Source: Paenibacillus jilunlii | Lineage (GTDB): Bacteria; Bacillota; Bacilli; Paenibacillales; Paenibacillaceae | Assembly: GCF_900102965.1 (NCBI RefSeq) | Contig: NZ_FNGM01000020.1 | Coordinates: 1 to 64,000 of the forward strand | DNA: 64,000 bases | Direction of reading: 5' to 3' | Shown here: positions 15,650 to 24,661 of the stretch, in pieces | Layout: each line of letters begins with the position of its first letter | Numbering within the stretch: the first letter of the stretch is position 1 | The notes under the pieces: model-generated | What the model saw: the letters and a program-made list of their open reading frames with translations, nothing else | Told to the model about the DNA's origin: nothing | The model's database searches: none | Made by a program: the position numbers and the translations under genes

Positions 15650-18169
15650 TTAAGTCAGGCGAAAGGTGATCGCCAGACAGTTGCCGACAAAGGCCGCGGA
15701 CTCTGCGTCGGCTTTTGGGACTAGAGCCGAGCCTCTTTGACGAGGCGGCAGGGTATCCCGGACTGCTGCTGACTGGTGCGGGGAGATGTCCGGGACCGCC
15801 GCTGACTGGGGCGGCGGGAGGCCCGGGAGCAGCGCTGGTTCACGCGCCGGGATGGCCGGGAAGCCGCGCCGGGTGGACAAGCACGGAGGTGCTGATGCCG
15901 CCGCGTGGCTGCTGTACGCCAGGGCTTCCCACTGGCGTATGAACTGCCGGACCGCGGCGCGGAGCCGCGCGTCCTCAATCGCCAGGGAGGCTGCGTACTC
16001 CCTGGCCGTTACCCCGGGCGGCGGCGGCCCGTACCGCGCAGTCAGCCCGCGCCAGGCCAGAGCGGCCGCGCGCAGCTGCCGCTCGCGGCTGACCCTGCCG
16101 GCGCGCCGCGCCGCCGGCAGCAGGGCCAGGCAACGCCGCCAGCGCCAGGCGGCGGCCAGCCCCAGCAGCGCCGCGGCAGCCGGCGCTGGCGGGTTCCCGC
16201 CCGCCTGCGGCAGGGCGGGCAGGGCGTCCGCGCCAAGCGAAGCGGACGCGGGGGTTCCCGGCGGCGCGGATGCAGCCGCCGCGGGGTCCGCCGCCGGGCC
16301 TGCGGCAGCGGCGAGGGCGGCAGCGGGCGTGGGGTCGAACGGGACCCAGCCCGTGCCGGGAAAATAGACCTCCACCCAGGCATGCGCATCGCCCTGGGTA
16401 ACCTCATAGCGCGGCGGTACAGCATCTGCCGCCAGGGTCCCCGGCCCGTAGCCCTGGACATAACGGGCCGGAATGCCGGAGCTGCGCAGCAGCACAGTCA
16501 TCGCTGTCGCAAAATGCACACAGTAGCCCTGCTTCGTGACGAACAGAAAATCATCCGTGAAATCAGACCCCTGTGGCGGTATCCGGGTCTTCAGCGTGTA
16601 GGTAAATCCGTTCTGCAGGTAATCCCGAACGGCGGAGACAGCGGCATAGCGCGTGTCCGCCGAAGCCGTGAGCCTCCCGGCCAGCTCAGCGACCCGGCGG
16701 GGCAGCTGAGCCGGCAGCTGCAGGTATGAATCGCGCACAGACACCGGGTCCATTCCGGCAGAAGCCCGCAGCACTGCCGGGTCGCTCTCCGGAAGTATCG
16801 ATGCTACTGTGTATTCCGCAACTCTGACGGAACCGCCCGCCTCAGGAAGCCTGAAGCTGTTCTTCTGCGGATTAGCCAGCACATAGCCAAGCTGGCTGCC
16901 ATCCGTCAGTGTGACATTTCCGATATCAGCCACCGTTCCGGCACTGAACAGCGGCAGTCCGCCTGAAGAGGGGACCGCGAATTGAATCCGCTGAACCAGC
17001 CTGCGGCTCTTTCCGGCCTCCTCTGCCTGGTTCTGCCCAAGACCCGGCAGAGCGGTTAGATTAAACGGCAGAAATGCTGCCCCGTCCCTGATCCAGCGGC
17101 GTCCATCATAGTAGGCAATGCTCTCTCCCCTCCAGTAGGAGGGCTGATTGGCCACAACACTGAAAACCGCTTCAGTACTGGAGGCCAGAGGAGCGCCAAG
17201 CTCTGCATCTCCAGAACCATAGCCTGTGCTCCCTGACCCGATCTGCTGCTGTTGTGAAGGTCCCTGCATTTGCCCTGCCGCCCAGTGCTGCATCTTGTCC
17301 AATATCGGCTGGAAGGTGATCGGCCCGCCTTGACGCGCTCCATACAGCTGCCCGCCTGTCCAGGCGGCCAACGTTATGATCAACGCTGCGGCCAGTGCCA
17401 GACCTCCCCAGCGCGTATAAGGGAGGGCAGCGCCCCCGGTGCCTTCTTTAAGCCGCAGCAGACGGTTCAAGGCTTGCAGCCAGAGAATCAGACCCAGAGC
17501 AACTATGACTTCCCCGGTTGTTTTCACCGTGAAGCCCATATCCAGCGCCAAAAGGTATACCATGGTCACTATAGTAAACAGCGTCGTGCTGCCTCTGTAC
17601 AGCGCCAGCTGCTGCACAGAGCAAACCAGCAGCCCCCAGCCCAGCACCAGAATCAGCAAGCGGCTATTCTCGCTTAGCGCTGAGATATGTCCTGAGAAGA
17701 GCAGCGCCAGATCGTCTGGAACCTCTGAAGCATACAATCTTAGCCAGTGTCCCCCCTCATTGCCGTCACCTATATAGAACCAGGTCAGAGACATGATTAT
17801 GAATTGAATCGAATATTGAACGAAAATAGGAAGCCGAAGGCTTCCCCACAACAGCAAGGCTGCGGCGCATAACAGCAGCGTGTGCAGCAGCCGCCGTGTA
17901 TCCGGCTCCACGGCAATCCGGAGCAAGGGAAGCAGCCATTCCATGAATAGCCCCATAATGGCCAAAGAGAACAGCAGCCGATAATGCAGAGGACTGCTGT
18001 CCCTGCAATCAGCTTGACTGTCCTCCACATGATCCCGGATCTCCAAGGCTGCTGAGGTATCGGTCCGCAGCCTCCAGCGCTTCTTCCGCACGGGCAGCGG
18101 TCCGGCAAACTCTACTGCCGCTGCAGTCATCCTCCCCCTACCAAAGCGTTGACCGCTCTTGGAAACCAT
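15650..18169 (-). CDS. TgpA-like membrane transglutaminase (DUF3488/transglutaminase core)
   Basis: About 839 residues from ATG at 18169 (AGGGGGTGG six nt upstream). The start lies inside the end of the DUF58 gene, so the two are coupled. About seven N-terminal membrane helices (about 60-260, DUF3488 type) precede an extracytoplasmic transglutaminase domain with Cys in KQGYCVHFATAMT, His in DAHAWVEVYFPG and Asp in VPFDPTPAA. A very Ala/Pro-rich linker follows, then a helical tail resembling DUF4129. The coding sequence of the tail (about 15700-16350) is strikingly richer in G+C than the rest. Members of the family are membrane-bound cysteine peptidases or cross-linkers of unknown substrate, often encoded with DUF58 and MoxR; no MoxR gene is here. 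Confidence 0.85.
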   Translation of the reverse strand: MVSKSGQRFGRGRMTAAAVEFAGPLPVRKKRWRLRTDTSAALEIRDHVEDSQADCRDSSPLHYRLLFSLAIMGLFMEWLLPLLRIAVEPDTRRLLHTLLLCAAALLLWGSLRLPIFVQYSIQFIIMSLTWFYIGDGNEGGHWLRLYASEVPDDLALLFSGHISALSENSRLLILVLGWGLLVCSVQQLALYRGSTTLFTIVTMVYLLALDMGFTVKTTGEVIVALGLILWLQALNRLLRLKEGTGGAALPYTRWGGLALAAALIITLAAWTGGQLYGARQGGPITFQPILDKMQHWAAGQMQGPSQQQQIGSGSTGYGSGDAELGAPLASSTEAVFSVVANQPSYWRGESIAYYDGRRWIRDGAAFLPFNLTALPGLGQNQAEEAGKSRRLVQRIQFAVPSSGGLPLFSAGTVADIGNVTLTDGSQLGYVLANPQKNSFRLPEAGGSVRVAEYTVASILPESDPAVLRASAGMDPVSVRDSYLQLPAQLPRRVAELAGRLTASADTRYAAVSAVRDYLQNGFTYTLKTRIPPQGSDFTDDFLFVTKQGYCVHFATAMTVLLRSSGIPARYVQGYGPGTLAADAVPPRYEVTQGDAHAWVEVYFPGTGWVPFDPTPAAALAAAAGPAADPAAAASAPPGTPASASLGADALPALPQAGGNPPAPAAAALLGLAAAWRWRRCLALLPAARRAGRVSRERQLRAAALAWRGLTARYGPPPPGVTAREYAASLAIEDARLRAAVRQFIRQWEALAYSSHAAASAPPCLSTRRGFPAIPAREPALLPGLPPPQSAAVPDISPHQSAAVRDTLPPRQRGSALVPKADAESAAFVGNCLAITFRLT

Positions 18170-19538
18170 GGACTTCCACCCCCTTGTTTCCTTTGGACAG
18201 GGAACTGTCCCCAAGGCAATACAGGCAAGCTCCAAGTCTGGTCAAGCTGGCGCCGATTGTGGCTGCCGGGCTCCACTGGCTATTCACCGAACCGCCTGCC
18301 GGCCGCGGTGCGGGCTGATCCCAGACATAGTACAGTTCAACCTTCACGCCCTGCACCAGAAAACGGGCAAGCGTACGGGCGGATTCTTCCTCCAGCCTGC
18401 CGGTGATGACTACAGCTGTCATCCCGGGAATCCATCCCCGCGAAGCATCCTCCAGCAGCGCGCTTAGAGAACGCCCGCCGTCCGGGGCAATCTCGGTGAG
18501 CATATCCTGTATTCTGGACGGGATCTGCCCTAGTCCTTCATGTCTGGCCATGCCTTCCGGCCATCCGGCGCTGAAGAACTGCACATAGGAGCCGGTTCGC
18601 TCTGCAGCCAGCAATAGCCCCATTGCAGCGGAAACGGCCTGTTCAAATGGAGCAGGCGGGTCCCCGCGCTGCCCCCGCGGTGTCAGAGCTCCGCAAGGAA
18701 TTTCATATTCCCCTGAGCTATTGGCAAGAACAATGCAGGACATGCGTCCTTCTTCCCGCTCCGGCACCCGGCTCTGCAGCGTTCCCTTCCGTGCACTGTT
18801 CTTCCAATGAATCCGGCTGAGCGGGTCACCCGGGGCATAATCGCGGATTTCACCGGCTTCGGCGCTGTAATTACGCGTTCGGCTGCTGCTTACCGTGTCA
18901 CCCGGCTTTGCGCTGCTGTATTGCGCAGCTCTGCCTATATACAGGGGTCTTGGCCGGACTTTGAAGCTGTCGCCGCTCCCGGACTGACAGCCTCCGGTGA
19001 ATAGGCCAAGCAAATCTCCCCAGCTGACACTGCACCCGTGAAGCCGGTGTACCCCGCGCTGCACCTCATGCAGCGAATAAGTATAGGCCAGCGAGCGCCG
19101 GAATCCGGGAAACAGCAGCTGCTGGTGCGTCCCGCCGCTCCATTGGTCGGCTATAACCATCCAGGGCAATGGAATCCGTGTCCTGAAGGTAACCTTCACG
19201 TCCACAGTCAGCGTATCCCCGGCTGTAGGATGGACAGCAGACAGGCTGCGGGTAACCGTCACTTTACGGGGACCCAAGAGCTGCAGCAGCAGCCCTCCAA
19301 GCATTAGAACTCCGCTGGCCGTTAAGAGAAACAGCAGTGTTTCCCCTCCACGCCAGGCATACAGCGCACCGATGACAGCCGCCACTGAGAGTATTCTTAT
19401 CCATTCTCCCGCGATATTCCGGGCCCGGCGGACAGGCAGGCTTCCGGTCGTATTTAGGCTATTATGTTCTTTCCGGTCAAGCGGGTTCGGTTTCATTAAG
19501 GATGAAGAGGACAATTGGGCTACCCTTCCTTTGGCCAT
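18138..19538 (-). CDS. DUF58 domain membrane protein
   Basis: A 466-residue protein with two close N-terminal membrane helices (about 45-90) and a cytoplasmic DUF58/vWA-like domain with the hallmark GEIRDYAPGDPLSRIHWKNS near 230 and a trailing vWA-like region (TAVVITGRLEEESARTL). DUF58 proteins usually work with a MoxR AAA+ ATPase and a transglutaminase-core partner in envelope processes of unknown chemistry. Here the TgpA partner is directly downstream and overlapping, but upstream is a polysaccharide deacetylase gene in place of MoxR. The ATG follows AGGAAG with 7 nt spacing. Confidence 0.85.
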   Translation of the reverse strand: MAKGRVAQLSSSSLMKPNPLDRKEHNSLNTTGSLPVRRARNIAGEWIRILSVAAVIGALYAWRGGETLLFLLTASGVLMLGGLLLQLLGPRKVTVTRSLSAVHPTAGDTLTVDVKVTFRTRIPLPWMVIADQWSGGTHQQLLFPGFRRSLAYTYSLHEVQRGVHRLHGCSVSWGDLLGLFTGGCQSGSGDSFKVRPRPLYIGRAAQYSSAKPGDTVSSSRTRNYSAEAGEIRDYAPGDPLSRIHWKNSARKGTLQSRVPEREEGRMSCIVLANSSGEYEIPCGALTPRGQRGDPPAPFEQAVSAAMGLLLAAERTGSYVQFFSAGWPEGMARHEGLGQIPSRIQDMLTEIAPDGGRSLSALLEDASRGWIPGMTAVVITGRLEEESARTLARFLVQGVKVELYYVWDQPAPRPAGGSVNSQWSPAATIGASLTRLGACLYCLGDSSLSKGNKGVEVHGFQERSTLW

Positions 19539-19643
19539 AGACTAGCTTCCTGCAGCCATCCTTAGGGGCATGGCTTAGAGGAGCCTGATAATGTCTATTC
19601 TTCCCACGAAAAAGAGTGCCCAGACCTCCGGCTTTGCTGCATT

Positions 19644-21041
19644 TCAAAGCGTTTTAACCCTGCGTTCCTCCGCAGTCACTGCTGCGGCCAGCGGCGGGTG
19701 TCCGGCAGCATCCAGCAGCCCGCGGAGGGAGACCCATAGCGAAGAGCCGATGAGCTGCACATCCGCACTGCGGACCTGCTGTCTGCCGTCCCCATCCGTT
19801 ACGGTGAGCTGCTGATGCGCTGCATCCGCCAGAATGGTCCGGCCATTCCAGACCACCCTGCCGCTGCGGCTGGACACCTCCCAGCTGACCTTCCCCCCAA
19901 GCCTTTCGACTGCTGCACGCAGCGGCACCTTATATTGTCCCTCACTGATGGTGTACTCTCCGGGGAGCAGCTTGGTTTCCAGCAGGCCAACCTCCAGTGC
20001 CAGAGCCTTGCCCGGTGTGAACAGCTCACGGTTGGGAATGATATTCGCAGCAATCCACGCCTTGGAAGGCCGGGCATGACCCGCTCCGGCAGCGGAGGCA
20101 GATACTCTGAACTGGACTGGCTGCACCTCTCCGTCCAGCACGCCAAAGGCATATCCAGCTGCTTTATAGCGCTTGATAATCTCCGGCAGGGCCTTGGTGC
20201 TCTGCTCGTGGCCTCCTCCATCATGAAGCAGCAGGATCACCCGGGGAGCGGTCATATCGGCTACAGATTCCTGTACAATATCCTTTGCGGGCACCCCTTT
20301 CCGCCTGGAATCACCGCTATCTACCGTCCAGTCCATAACAGAATATCCGGCTTGGGCGAGGAGCTGGAAGTACGTCTTGTCGAAATGTCCGAACGTGCCG
20401 CCCGGTGCACGTACGAGCTGCGGGCGCACCCCTGTGATGTTTCGGACAATCTCCTCGGTTTGCTTGATTTGCGACCAAAACTCTGTAAATCTGCTATATA
20501 AATCATGGTAATTATGATTATACGTATGATTGCCGATGGCATGGCCTTGTTCCCATATGGCACGGATCAGCTCAGGCCGCAGTTTGGCCTGCTCCCCAAG
20601 TACAAAAAAGGTCGCCTTCACCCCCTGCTGGCGCAGAATATCCAGAACTTTTGGAGTGATTTTGCTGGGACCGTCGTCAAACGTTAAGTAGACTATTTTT
20701 TGTTTGGTCTGCGCAGGCAGGCGAGGTTTGGCAGGAGCTTTGGATACTGCGGCTCCACTCTTTACTGCAGCCTCTGCCCTTATTGCAGTCTTTGCTGTGG
20801 TTTGGGCGGCTGCCTGTGAAGGCGTAAGGCTCCTGGAAAACGCTGCGCCAGAAGTGAAGCTTGGCAGCGGTTGAAGCCGGCCGGCCTCAGGCGGCGCCAG
20901 AGGCACGCCTTGCATCAGGGCAGCCGGAAGATTATTCTTAAAGAGTATTGTGCGCCCCGCAAATGCAAGGACTAGAACCACCATAGTAAGCAAACCGCCG
21001 AGCACGATCCGGCGGACATTATTTTTTCGGCAACCCTTCAT
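19644..21041 (-). CDS. Polysaccharide deacetylase (CE4) with C-terminal copper-amine-oxidase-like domain
   Basis: A 465-residue membrane-anchored or exported enzyme. The signal anchor at 10-32 is followed by a Ser/Ala-rich stretch and a NodB domain (about 120-310) with all five motifs: TFDDGPS (catalytic Asp and metal Asp), HAIGNHTYNH (metal His pair), RAPGG, DWTVDSGD and ILLLHDGGG. The C-terminal domain (about 370-465) resembles the copper amine oxidase N domain common in Paenibacillus exoenzymes. It probably removes acetyl groups from peptidoglycan or chitin-like polymers. The start at 21041 has GGAGG 8 nt upstream; the longer frame to 21125 has no ribosome site. It is upstream of DUF58 on the same strand, with a gap of about 105 bp. 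Confidence 0.88.
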   Translation of the reverse strand: MKGCRKNNVRRIVLGGLLTMVVLVLAFAGRTILFKNNLPAALMQGVPLAPPEAGRLQPLPSFTSGAAFSRSLTPSQAAAQTTAKTAIRAEAAVKSGAAVSKAPAKPRLPAQTKQKIVYLTFDDGPSKITPKVLDILRQQGVKATFFVLGEQAKLRPELIRAIWEQGHAIGNHTYNHNYHDLYSRFTEFWSQIKQTEEIVRNITGVRPQLVRAPGGTFGHFDKTYFQLLAQAGYSVMDWTVDSGDSRRKGVPAKDIVQESVADMTAPRVILLLHDGGGHEQSTKALPEIIKRYKAAGYAFGVLDGEVQPVQFRVSASAAGAGHARPSKAWIAANIIPNRELFTPGKALALEVGLLETKLLPGEYTISEGQYKVPLRAAVERLGGKVSWEVSSRSGRVVWNGRTILADAAHQQLTVTDGDGRQQVRSADVQLIGSSLWVSLRGLLDAAGHPPLAAAVTAEERRVKTL

Positions 21042-21149
21042 CTTCTCTACCTCCAGCTTCCTTTTGGCGCGTTTGCGTCTTTTGGTAGATTGTATGAAGA
21101 CAAGCCCGGAAATAGAATTAGGCATGGAGCCCTTGGAGAGTGAAGACTT

Positions 21150-21821
21150 ATGGAAATGCTGAATTGGATACAGGAATTATTCGCCAGTTATGGCTATAGT
21201 GTACTTTTTTTCGGACTTTTGCTGGAGTTCGTGGCTCTGCCTTTTCCCGGAGAAACCACCATGGCCTTTGCAGGCTTTCTCTCTTATACCGGCAAACTTG
21301 ACTTCTTTGTGCTGATCGCTGTGGCTTTTGCCGGGACTACAGTTGGCATGACGGTGACTTATTTTATCGGGCTCAAGGCCGGACTTCCTTTTATTCAGCG
21401 TTATGGCAAATGGTTTCTGTTCTCAGAGAGCAAGCTGGAGAAAACGCAGCACTGGTTCGACCGTTATGGCAGCATTCTCGTTTCCATCGGCTACTTCATC
21501 CCTGGCGTACGTCATTTTACCGGCTACTTTTCGGGCATTACCGCTCTGCCGTTCCGTAAGTTTGCCCTCTACGCATACAGTGGCGCCTTGCTGTGGGTAG
21601 TGCTTTTTCTGGGAATCGGAAAAGTGTTCGGCCCCCAGTGGATGGGCATCTTCCATCTGATAGAGAAAAATGCAATCTGGATTGCCTCCGGCGTCGCAGC
21701 CGTCGCAGCAATTATCATCCTGTACCGCTACAGACACAAGATCGGGGCCCGGCTGCTCCGGCGCAAAACAGGCATTAACCTGGAAACCCAGGTGGTTAAG
21801 GTCAAAGAGCCTTCCAAGTGA
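21150..21821 (+). CDS. DedA family membrane protein
   Basis: A 223-residue integral membrane protein. The family signatures are ALPFPGETTMAFAGFL (about 29-44, with the conserved Glu), YFIGLKAG, and FIPGVRHFTGYFSGIT (about 115-130) with the conserved Arg. DedA proteins take part in phospholipid or undecaprenyl-phosphate flipping and in envelope stress resistance. The ATG follows GGAGAGTGAAGACTT. It is transcribed divergently from the deacetylase gene and convergently with the MFS gene, so it is monocistronic. No clear terminator is visible in the 24-bp gap at its end. Confidence 0.88.
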   Translation: MEMLNWIQELFASYGYSVLFFGLLLEFVALPFPGETTMAFAGFLSYTGKLDFFVLIAVAFAGTTVGMTVTYFIGLKAGLPFIQRYGKWFLFSESKLEKTQHWFDRYGSILVSIGYFIPGVRHFTGYFSGITALPFRKFALYAYSGALLWVVLFLGIGKVFGPQWMGIFHLIEKNAIWIASGVAAVAAIIILYRYRHKIGARLLRRKTGINLETQVVKVKEPSK

Positions 21822-21845
21822 AAAAATGGCGTATTTTTTCTTTTG

Positions 21846-23138
21846 TCACCGGTGCTGTTCCCTTGGTATCCTCTTCCGGTAATGGAGCAGCCATGCCAGC
21901 ACTCCGAGCAGCAATGCCGCCCCTGCGAAGCCGGCACCGCCTGCGAAGCCCAACGTCCTTGGCTCCATGACCTCCAGCAGCCAGCCAGCGCTGAACATGG
22001 ACAGCCCAATCAGTGAACCGCCCAGCGCTGATAATATCCCAAAAACAACCGGCTGCTGGGCGGCAGGCGTTTCCCGCATCACTAGCGTATCCAGACAGGC
22101 ACTCCCAATTCCCCCGCATAACGACAGCAGAATATATAGCACAAAGGCCACCCCGAAATGCCTGCTGCCACTGATGCACATCAGCAGAATTCCCTCCAGC
22201 AGCAGACCGGCAAGCGCAATCCCGAGAAGCCTCCGCTTCAGCAGCCGTCCTGCAAAAAAACTGAGGCTAAGCCCGATGCCGAGTGCGGCATAGAAAGCTC
22301 CGACCCCCACATCCCCCGCATGAAACACTTGTACCGCATACACACTGATCAGCACATTGTCCCATCCATTAATCACCGGCACCAGCAATTCATAGGCCAG
22401 AATGATCTGCAGCACCTGACTGCCGCCAATCAGAATCTTAAGACTCTGCCAGCGGCCAGTCCTTTTCAGGTGGCTTCTTTCCAGAACCGGCTCTGCCGGG
22501 TTGACATCCCCAGTCCGGCCAGTGTCGCTGGCAAGGTCCGCTGGAAACGATATGCCCCAGACCAGAAGAGCAGCCATCAGGAACGAGGCGGCATTCGCTA
22601 CAAAAGCCATTTCCGGCCCCCACCACAGCGACACCAGTCCGCCTGTAAATGCCCCCAGGATCAGCACACAGCCGGTCATCAGCTGCTCCAGGCTATTGAT
22701 TTTGTGTAGTGAGTCAGGACCGGCCAGCAGCGGAATTGAGGATTTGCGCACCGGACTGTACAGAGCCTCGCCAGCCGCCATAATAAAGCTCCCGGCATAC
22801 AGCAGCCAGAGCTTATCGGCTCCGTCTACCCAAAGAAAGGATAGGGCGACTGGCACACGCAGCAAGTCAACGGCCATCATGATGGTTTTGCGCGGCAGCC
22901 TGCCGGCCAGCATTCCGCCAAGCGGAGCCATGAACAGAAAAGGCAGCACCCTCATGCCTAGCGAGATCCCTACTGCCATCCCCGATCCGGTCACCTGCAG
23001 AATCAGTGCCAGCATGGCGACACTGCTGAACCGGTCCCCAATGCCGTTAACCAGGCCGGCCGCAAACAGCCGGGAATACCCCTTAGATTTCCGTTTCAGC
23101 GCTGCCGCGGCGCTATTTTTCGTTATATCCATGTTCAC
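21846..23138 (-). CDS. MFS transporter (MFS_3/enterobactin-exporter-like)
   Basis: A 430-residue carrier with about 12 membrane helices. GLVNGIGDRFSSVAMLAL in the first helix, the loop GGMLAGRLPRKTIMMAVDLLR between helices 2 and 3, and GEALYSPVRKSSIPLLAG are typical of the group that exports macrolides, siderophores or other drugs. The substrate is unknown. The promoter carries a palindrome ATCTAATTAGAT on its -10. The divergent neighbour is a WYL-domain regulator 148 bp away, the natural candidate regulator, although the palindrome resembles the one at the PadR operon. Confidence 0.82.
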   Translation of the reverse strand: MNMDITKNSAAAALKRKSKGYSRLFAAGLVNGIGDRFSSVAMLALILQVTGSGMAVGISLGMRVLPFLFMAPLGGMLAGRLPRKTIMMAVDLLRVPVALSFLWVDGADKLWLLYAGSFIMAAGEALYSPVRKSSIPLLAGPDSLHKINSLEQLMTGCVLILGAFTGGLVSLWWGPEMAFVANAASFLMAALLVWGISFPADLASDTGRTGDVNPAEPVLERSHLKRTGRWQSLKILIGGSQVLQIILAYELLVPVINGWDNVLISVYAVQVFHAGDVGVGAFYAALGIGLSLSFFAGRLLKRRLLGIALAGLLLEGILLMCISGSRHFGVAFVLYILLSLCGGIGSACLDTLVMRETPAAQQPVVFGILSALGGSLIGLSMFSAGWLLEVMEPRTLGFAGGAGFAGAALLLGVLAWLLHYRKRIPREQHR

Positions 23139-23171
23139 AACATAACCCTCGCATTCATTGATTATATAATA

Positions 23172-23210
23172 ATCTAATTAGATACTATTCTAATAACAAA
23201 GAAATAGCAA
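23172..23210 (-). promoter_or_regulatory. Promoter and palindromic operator of the MFS gene
   Basis: TTGCTA (23210-23205), a 17-bp spacer and TAGTAT (23187-23182). The palindrome ATCTAATTAGAT (23172-23183) overlaps the end of the -10 and the transcription start. Ten central bases are identical to the operators at 11599 and 11627. Confidence 0.6.
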
Positions 23211-23286
23211 GCCTTTATTCACTTTGATTCCGTGTGAGAATAAAGGATAATGAAATACGAATACTCTAGGGAAGAAGGAAGCCTGT

Positions 23287-24234
23287 GTGAAAATTGACCG
23301 TCTGCTCTCCATTGTCATTCTGCTGATGAACCGCCCGCTGATCCAGGCCAAGGAACTGGCCGATATGTTCGAGGTGTCTGTACGCACCATCTACCGCGAT
23401 ATCGACAGTATTAACGGAGCCGGCATTCCTGTCGTCACTTATCAAGGCGCAAATGGCGGCATTGGGCTTATGGAGGGATACCGGCTGGACCGCAATGTGC
23501 TTACGGAACGCGAGCTGGCCGATATTTTCACCGCCCTGCAGAGCGTATCTTCTTATGGAGGCGGAGAACACAACCTGCTAATGGAGAAAATCAGCAGCGT
23601 GATTCCTCCCTCCAAGTCGCATGCCTTCCGCAGCAAAACTACCCAGCTAATTGTCGACTTCTCCCCCTGGGGGCTGCAGGGTCCGCTGGAGGAGCGTCTG
23701 GCTCTGCTGAAGGAAGCGCTGGAGGAGAGCACTGCCGTGGCTTTTGATTATGTCAACGCAGACGGCCAGATCAGCCACCGGATGGTGGAGCCATATACGC
23801 TTGTACATAAGGGGGCGGGCTGGTATTTATACGGATTCTGCACAGAGCGCCAGGATTTCCGGCTGTTTAAGCTGCTGCGCATGAAGTCGCTGGTCAAGGA
23901 AGCCCGGAGCTTCGAACGGCTGGATATTCCCCTGCAGGATCTGCCCTGGACAGAGGGCTGGAAAGAACCGCAGAATACCCAGACCATTGTCCTGCATTTT
24001 TCGGCAGAGGGCAGACATCTGGCGGAGGACTACTTTGACTGCGAGGAGCTGGAGGCGGATGGAAACGGCGGGTATACCGTTAAAGTAGCTTATGCGGAGA
24101 ACAACTGGCTGTACAGTTTTTTGCTGAGCTTCGGAACGGTTGTGGAGGTACTTGAGCCTGAACCGGTCCGCCGCAGACTGGCCGCGCTGGCCGCAGAAAT
24201 TGCGGCAAAATATAACATTAGCACATTAAGCTGA
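23287..24234 (+). CDS. WYL-domain transcriptional regulator (YafY type)
   Basis: A 315-residue regulator. The N-terminal HTH_11/DeoR-like winged helix (1-60) includes VSVRTIYRDIDSINGAGIPV. The WYL domain (about 140-210) includes YTLVHKGAGWYLYGFC and FRLFKLLRM, and a WCX-type C-terminal domain runs to about 315. WYL domains sense ligands or nucleic acids, and such proteins usually control an adjacent gene. The GTG start at 23287 follows AAGAAGGAAG. It is transcribed divergently from the MFS exporter, which suggests ligand-dependent control of export. Confidence 0.88.
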   Translation: MKIDRLLSIVILLMNRPLIQAKELADMFEVSVRTIYRDIDSINGAGIPVVTYQGANGGIGLMEGYRLDRNVLTERELADIFTALQSVSSYGGGEHNLLMEKISSVIPPSKSHAFRSKTTQLIVDFSPWGLQGPLEERLALLKEALEESTAVAFDYVNADGQISHRMVEPYTLVHKGAGWYLYGFCTERQDFRLFKLLRMKSLVKEARSFERLDIPLQDLPWTEGWKEPQNTQTIVLHFSAEGRHLAEDYFDCEELEADGNGGYTVKVAYAENNWLYSFLLSFGTVVEVLEPEPVRRRLAALAAEIAAKYNISTLS

Positions 24235-24297
24235 AGACATGCCAGAATAGAACAAACGGCTACGCTGTCCTTTACTGGAAAATGCTCTATCATGAAT

Positions 24298-24512
24298 CCT
24301 GCGGCAACTCTAAGTGGAAAAAGGTTAACTAATTTACTTGGGTACCCTGTTCTCCGCAGATTAAGTGGAAAGAGGATAACTAATTCAACTCTTTTCGCCC
24401 CTGACGGAGTAATCTGGCCCAATTAAGTTTCCTTTTTCCACTTCAAGCTCACGATTGTTGATTTTGGGGAGAAATAAGTTCCCTTTTTCCCACTGGTGCC
24501 TGCCCACCTGCT
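24298..24512. repeat. Dispersed intergenic repeat, copy A (two forward, two inverted motifs)
   Basis: Motif AAGTGGAAAAAGG occurs forward at 24312 and, with one change, at 24363. It recurs inverted at 24421-24443 (AGTTTCCTTTTTCCACTT) and 24473-24494 (AAGTTCCCTTTTTCCCACT). Over about 215 bp it is roughly 85% identical by eye to 35365-35582, sharing GCGGCAACTC, CACCCTGTTCTCC-like, CGCCCCTGACG and GATTTTGGGGAGAAATAAG. It sits between the convergent WYL and EmrB/QacA-type genes. No open frame with a ribosome site spans it. Confidence 0.75.
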
Positions 24513-24580
24513 TCACCGCAAGCGCTAGTTGGAATCTTATCCATAAGAAAAGGAAATCACAATTTCCTGAAAAATCAAAA

Positions 24581-24626
24581 AAAGGACTATCCAAGCAGCC
24601 AGGTAAGGCTGACGGATAGTCCTTTT
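24581..24626. terminator. Bidirectional terminator between convergent genes
   Basis: AAAGGACTATCC/GGATAGTCCTTT (12 bp) encloses a second stem CAGCC/GGCTG. On the minus strand it is followed by TTTTTTTGATTT, the better direction, ending the EmrB/QacA operon. Confidence 0.88.
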
Positions 24627-24661
24627 GGTTCAGACCATAATTTATGATGATGCAAATGATC

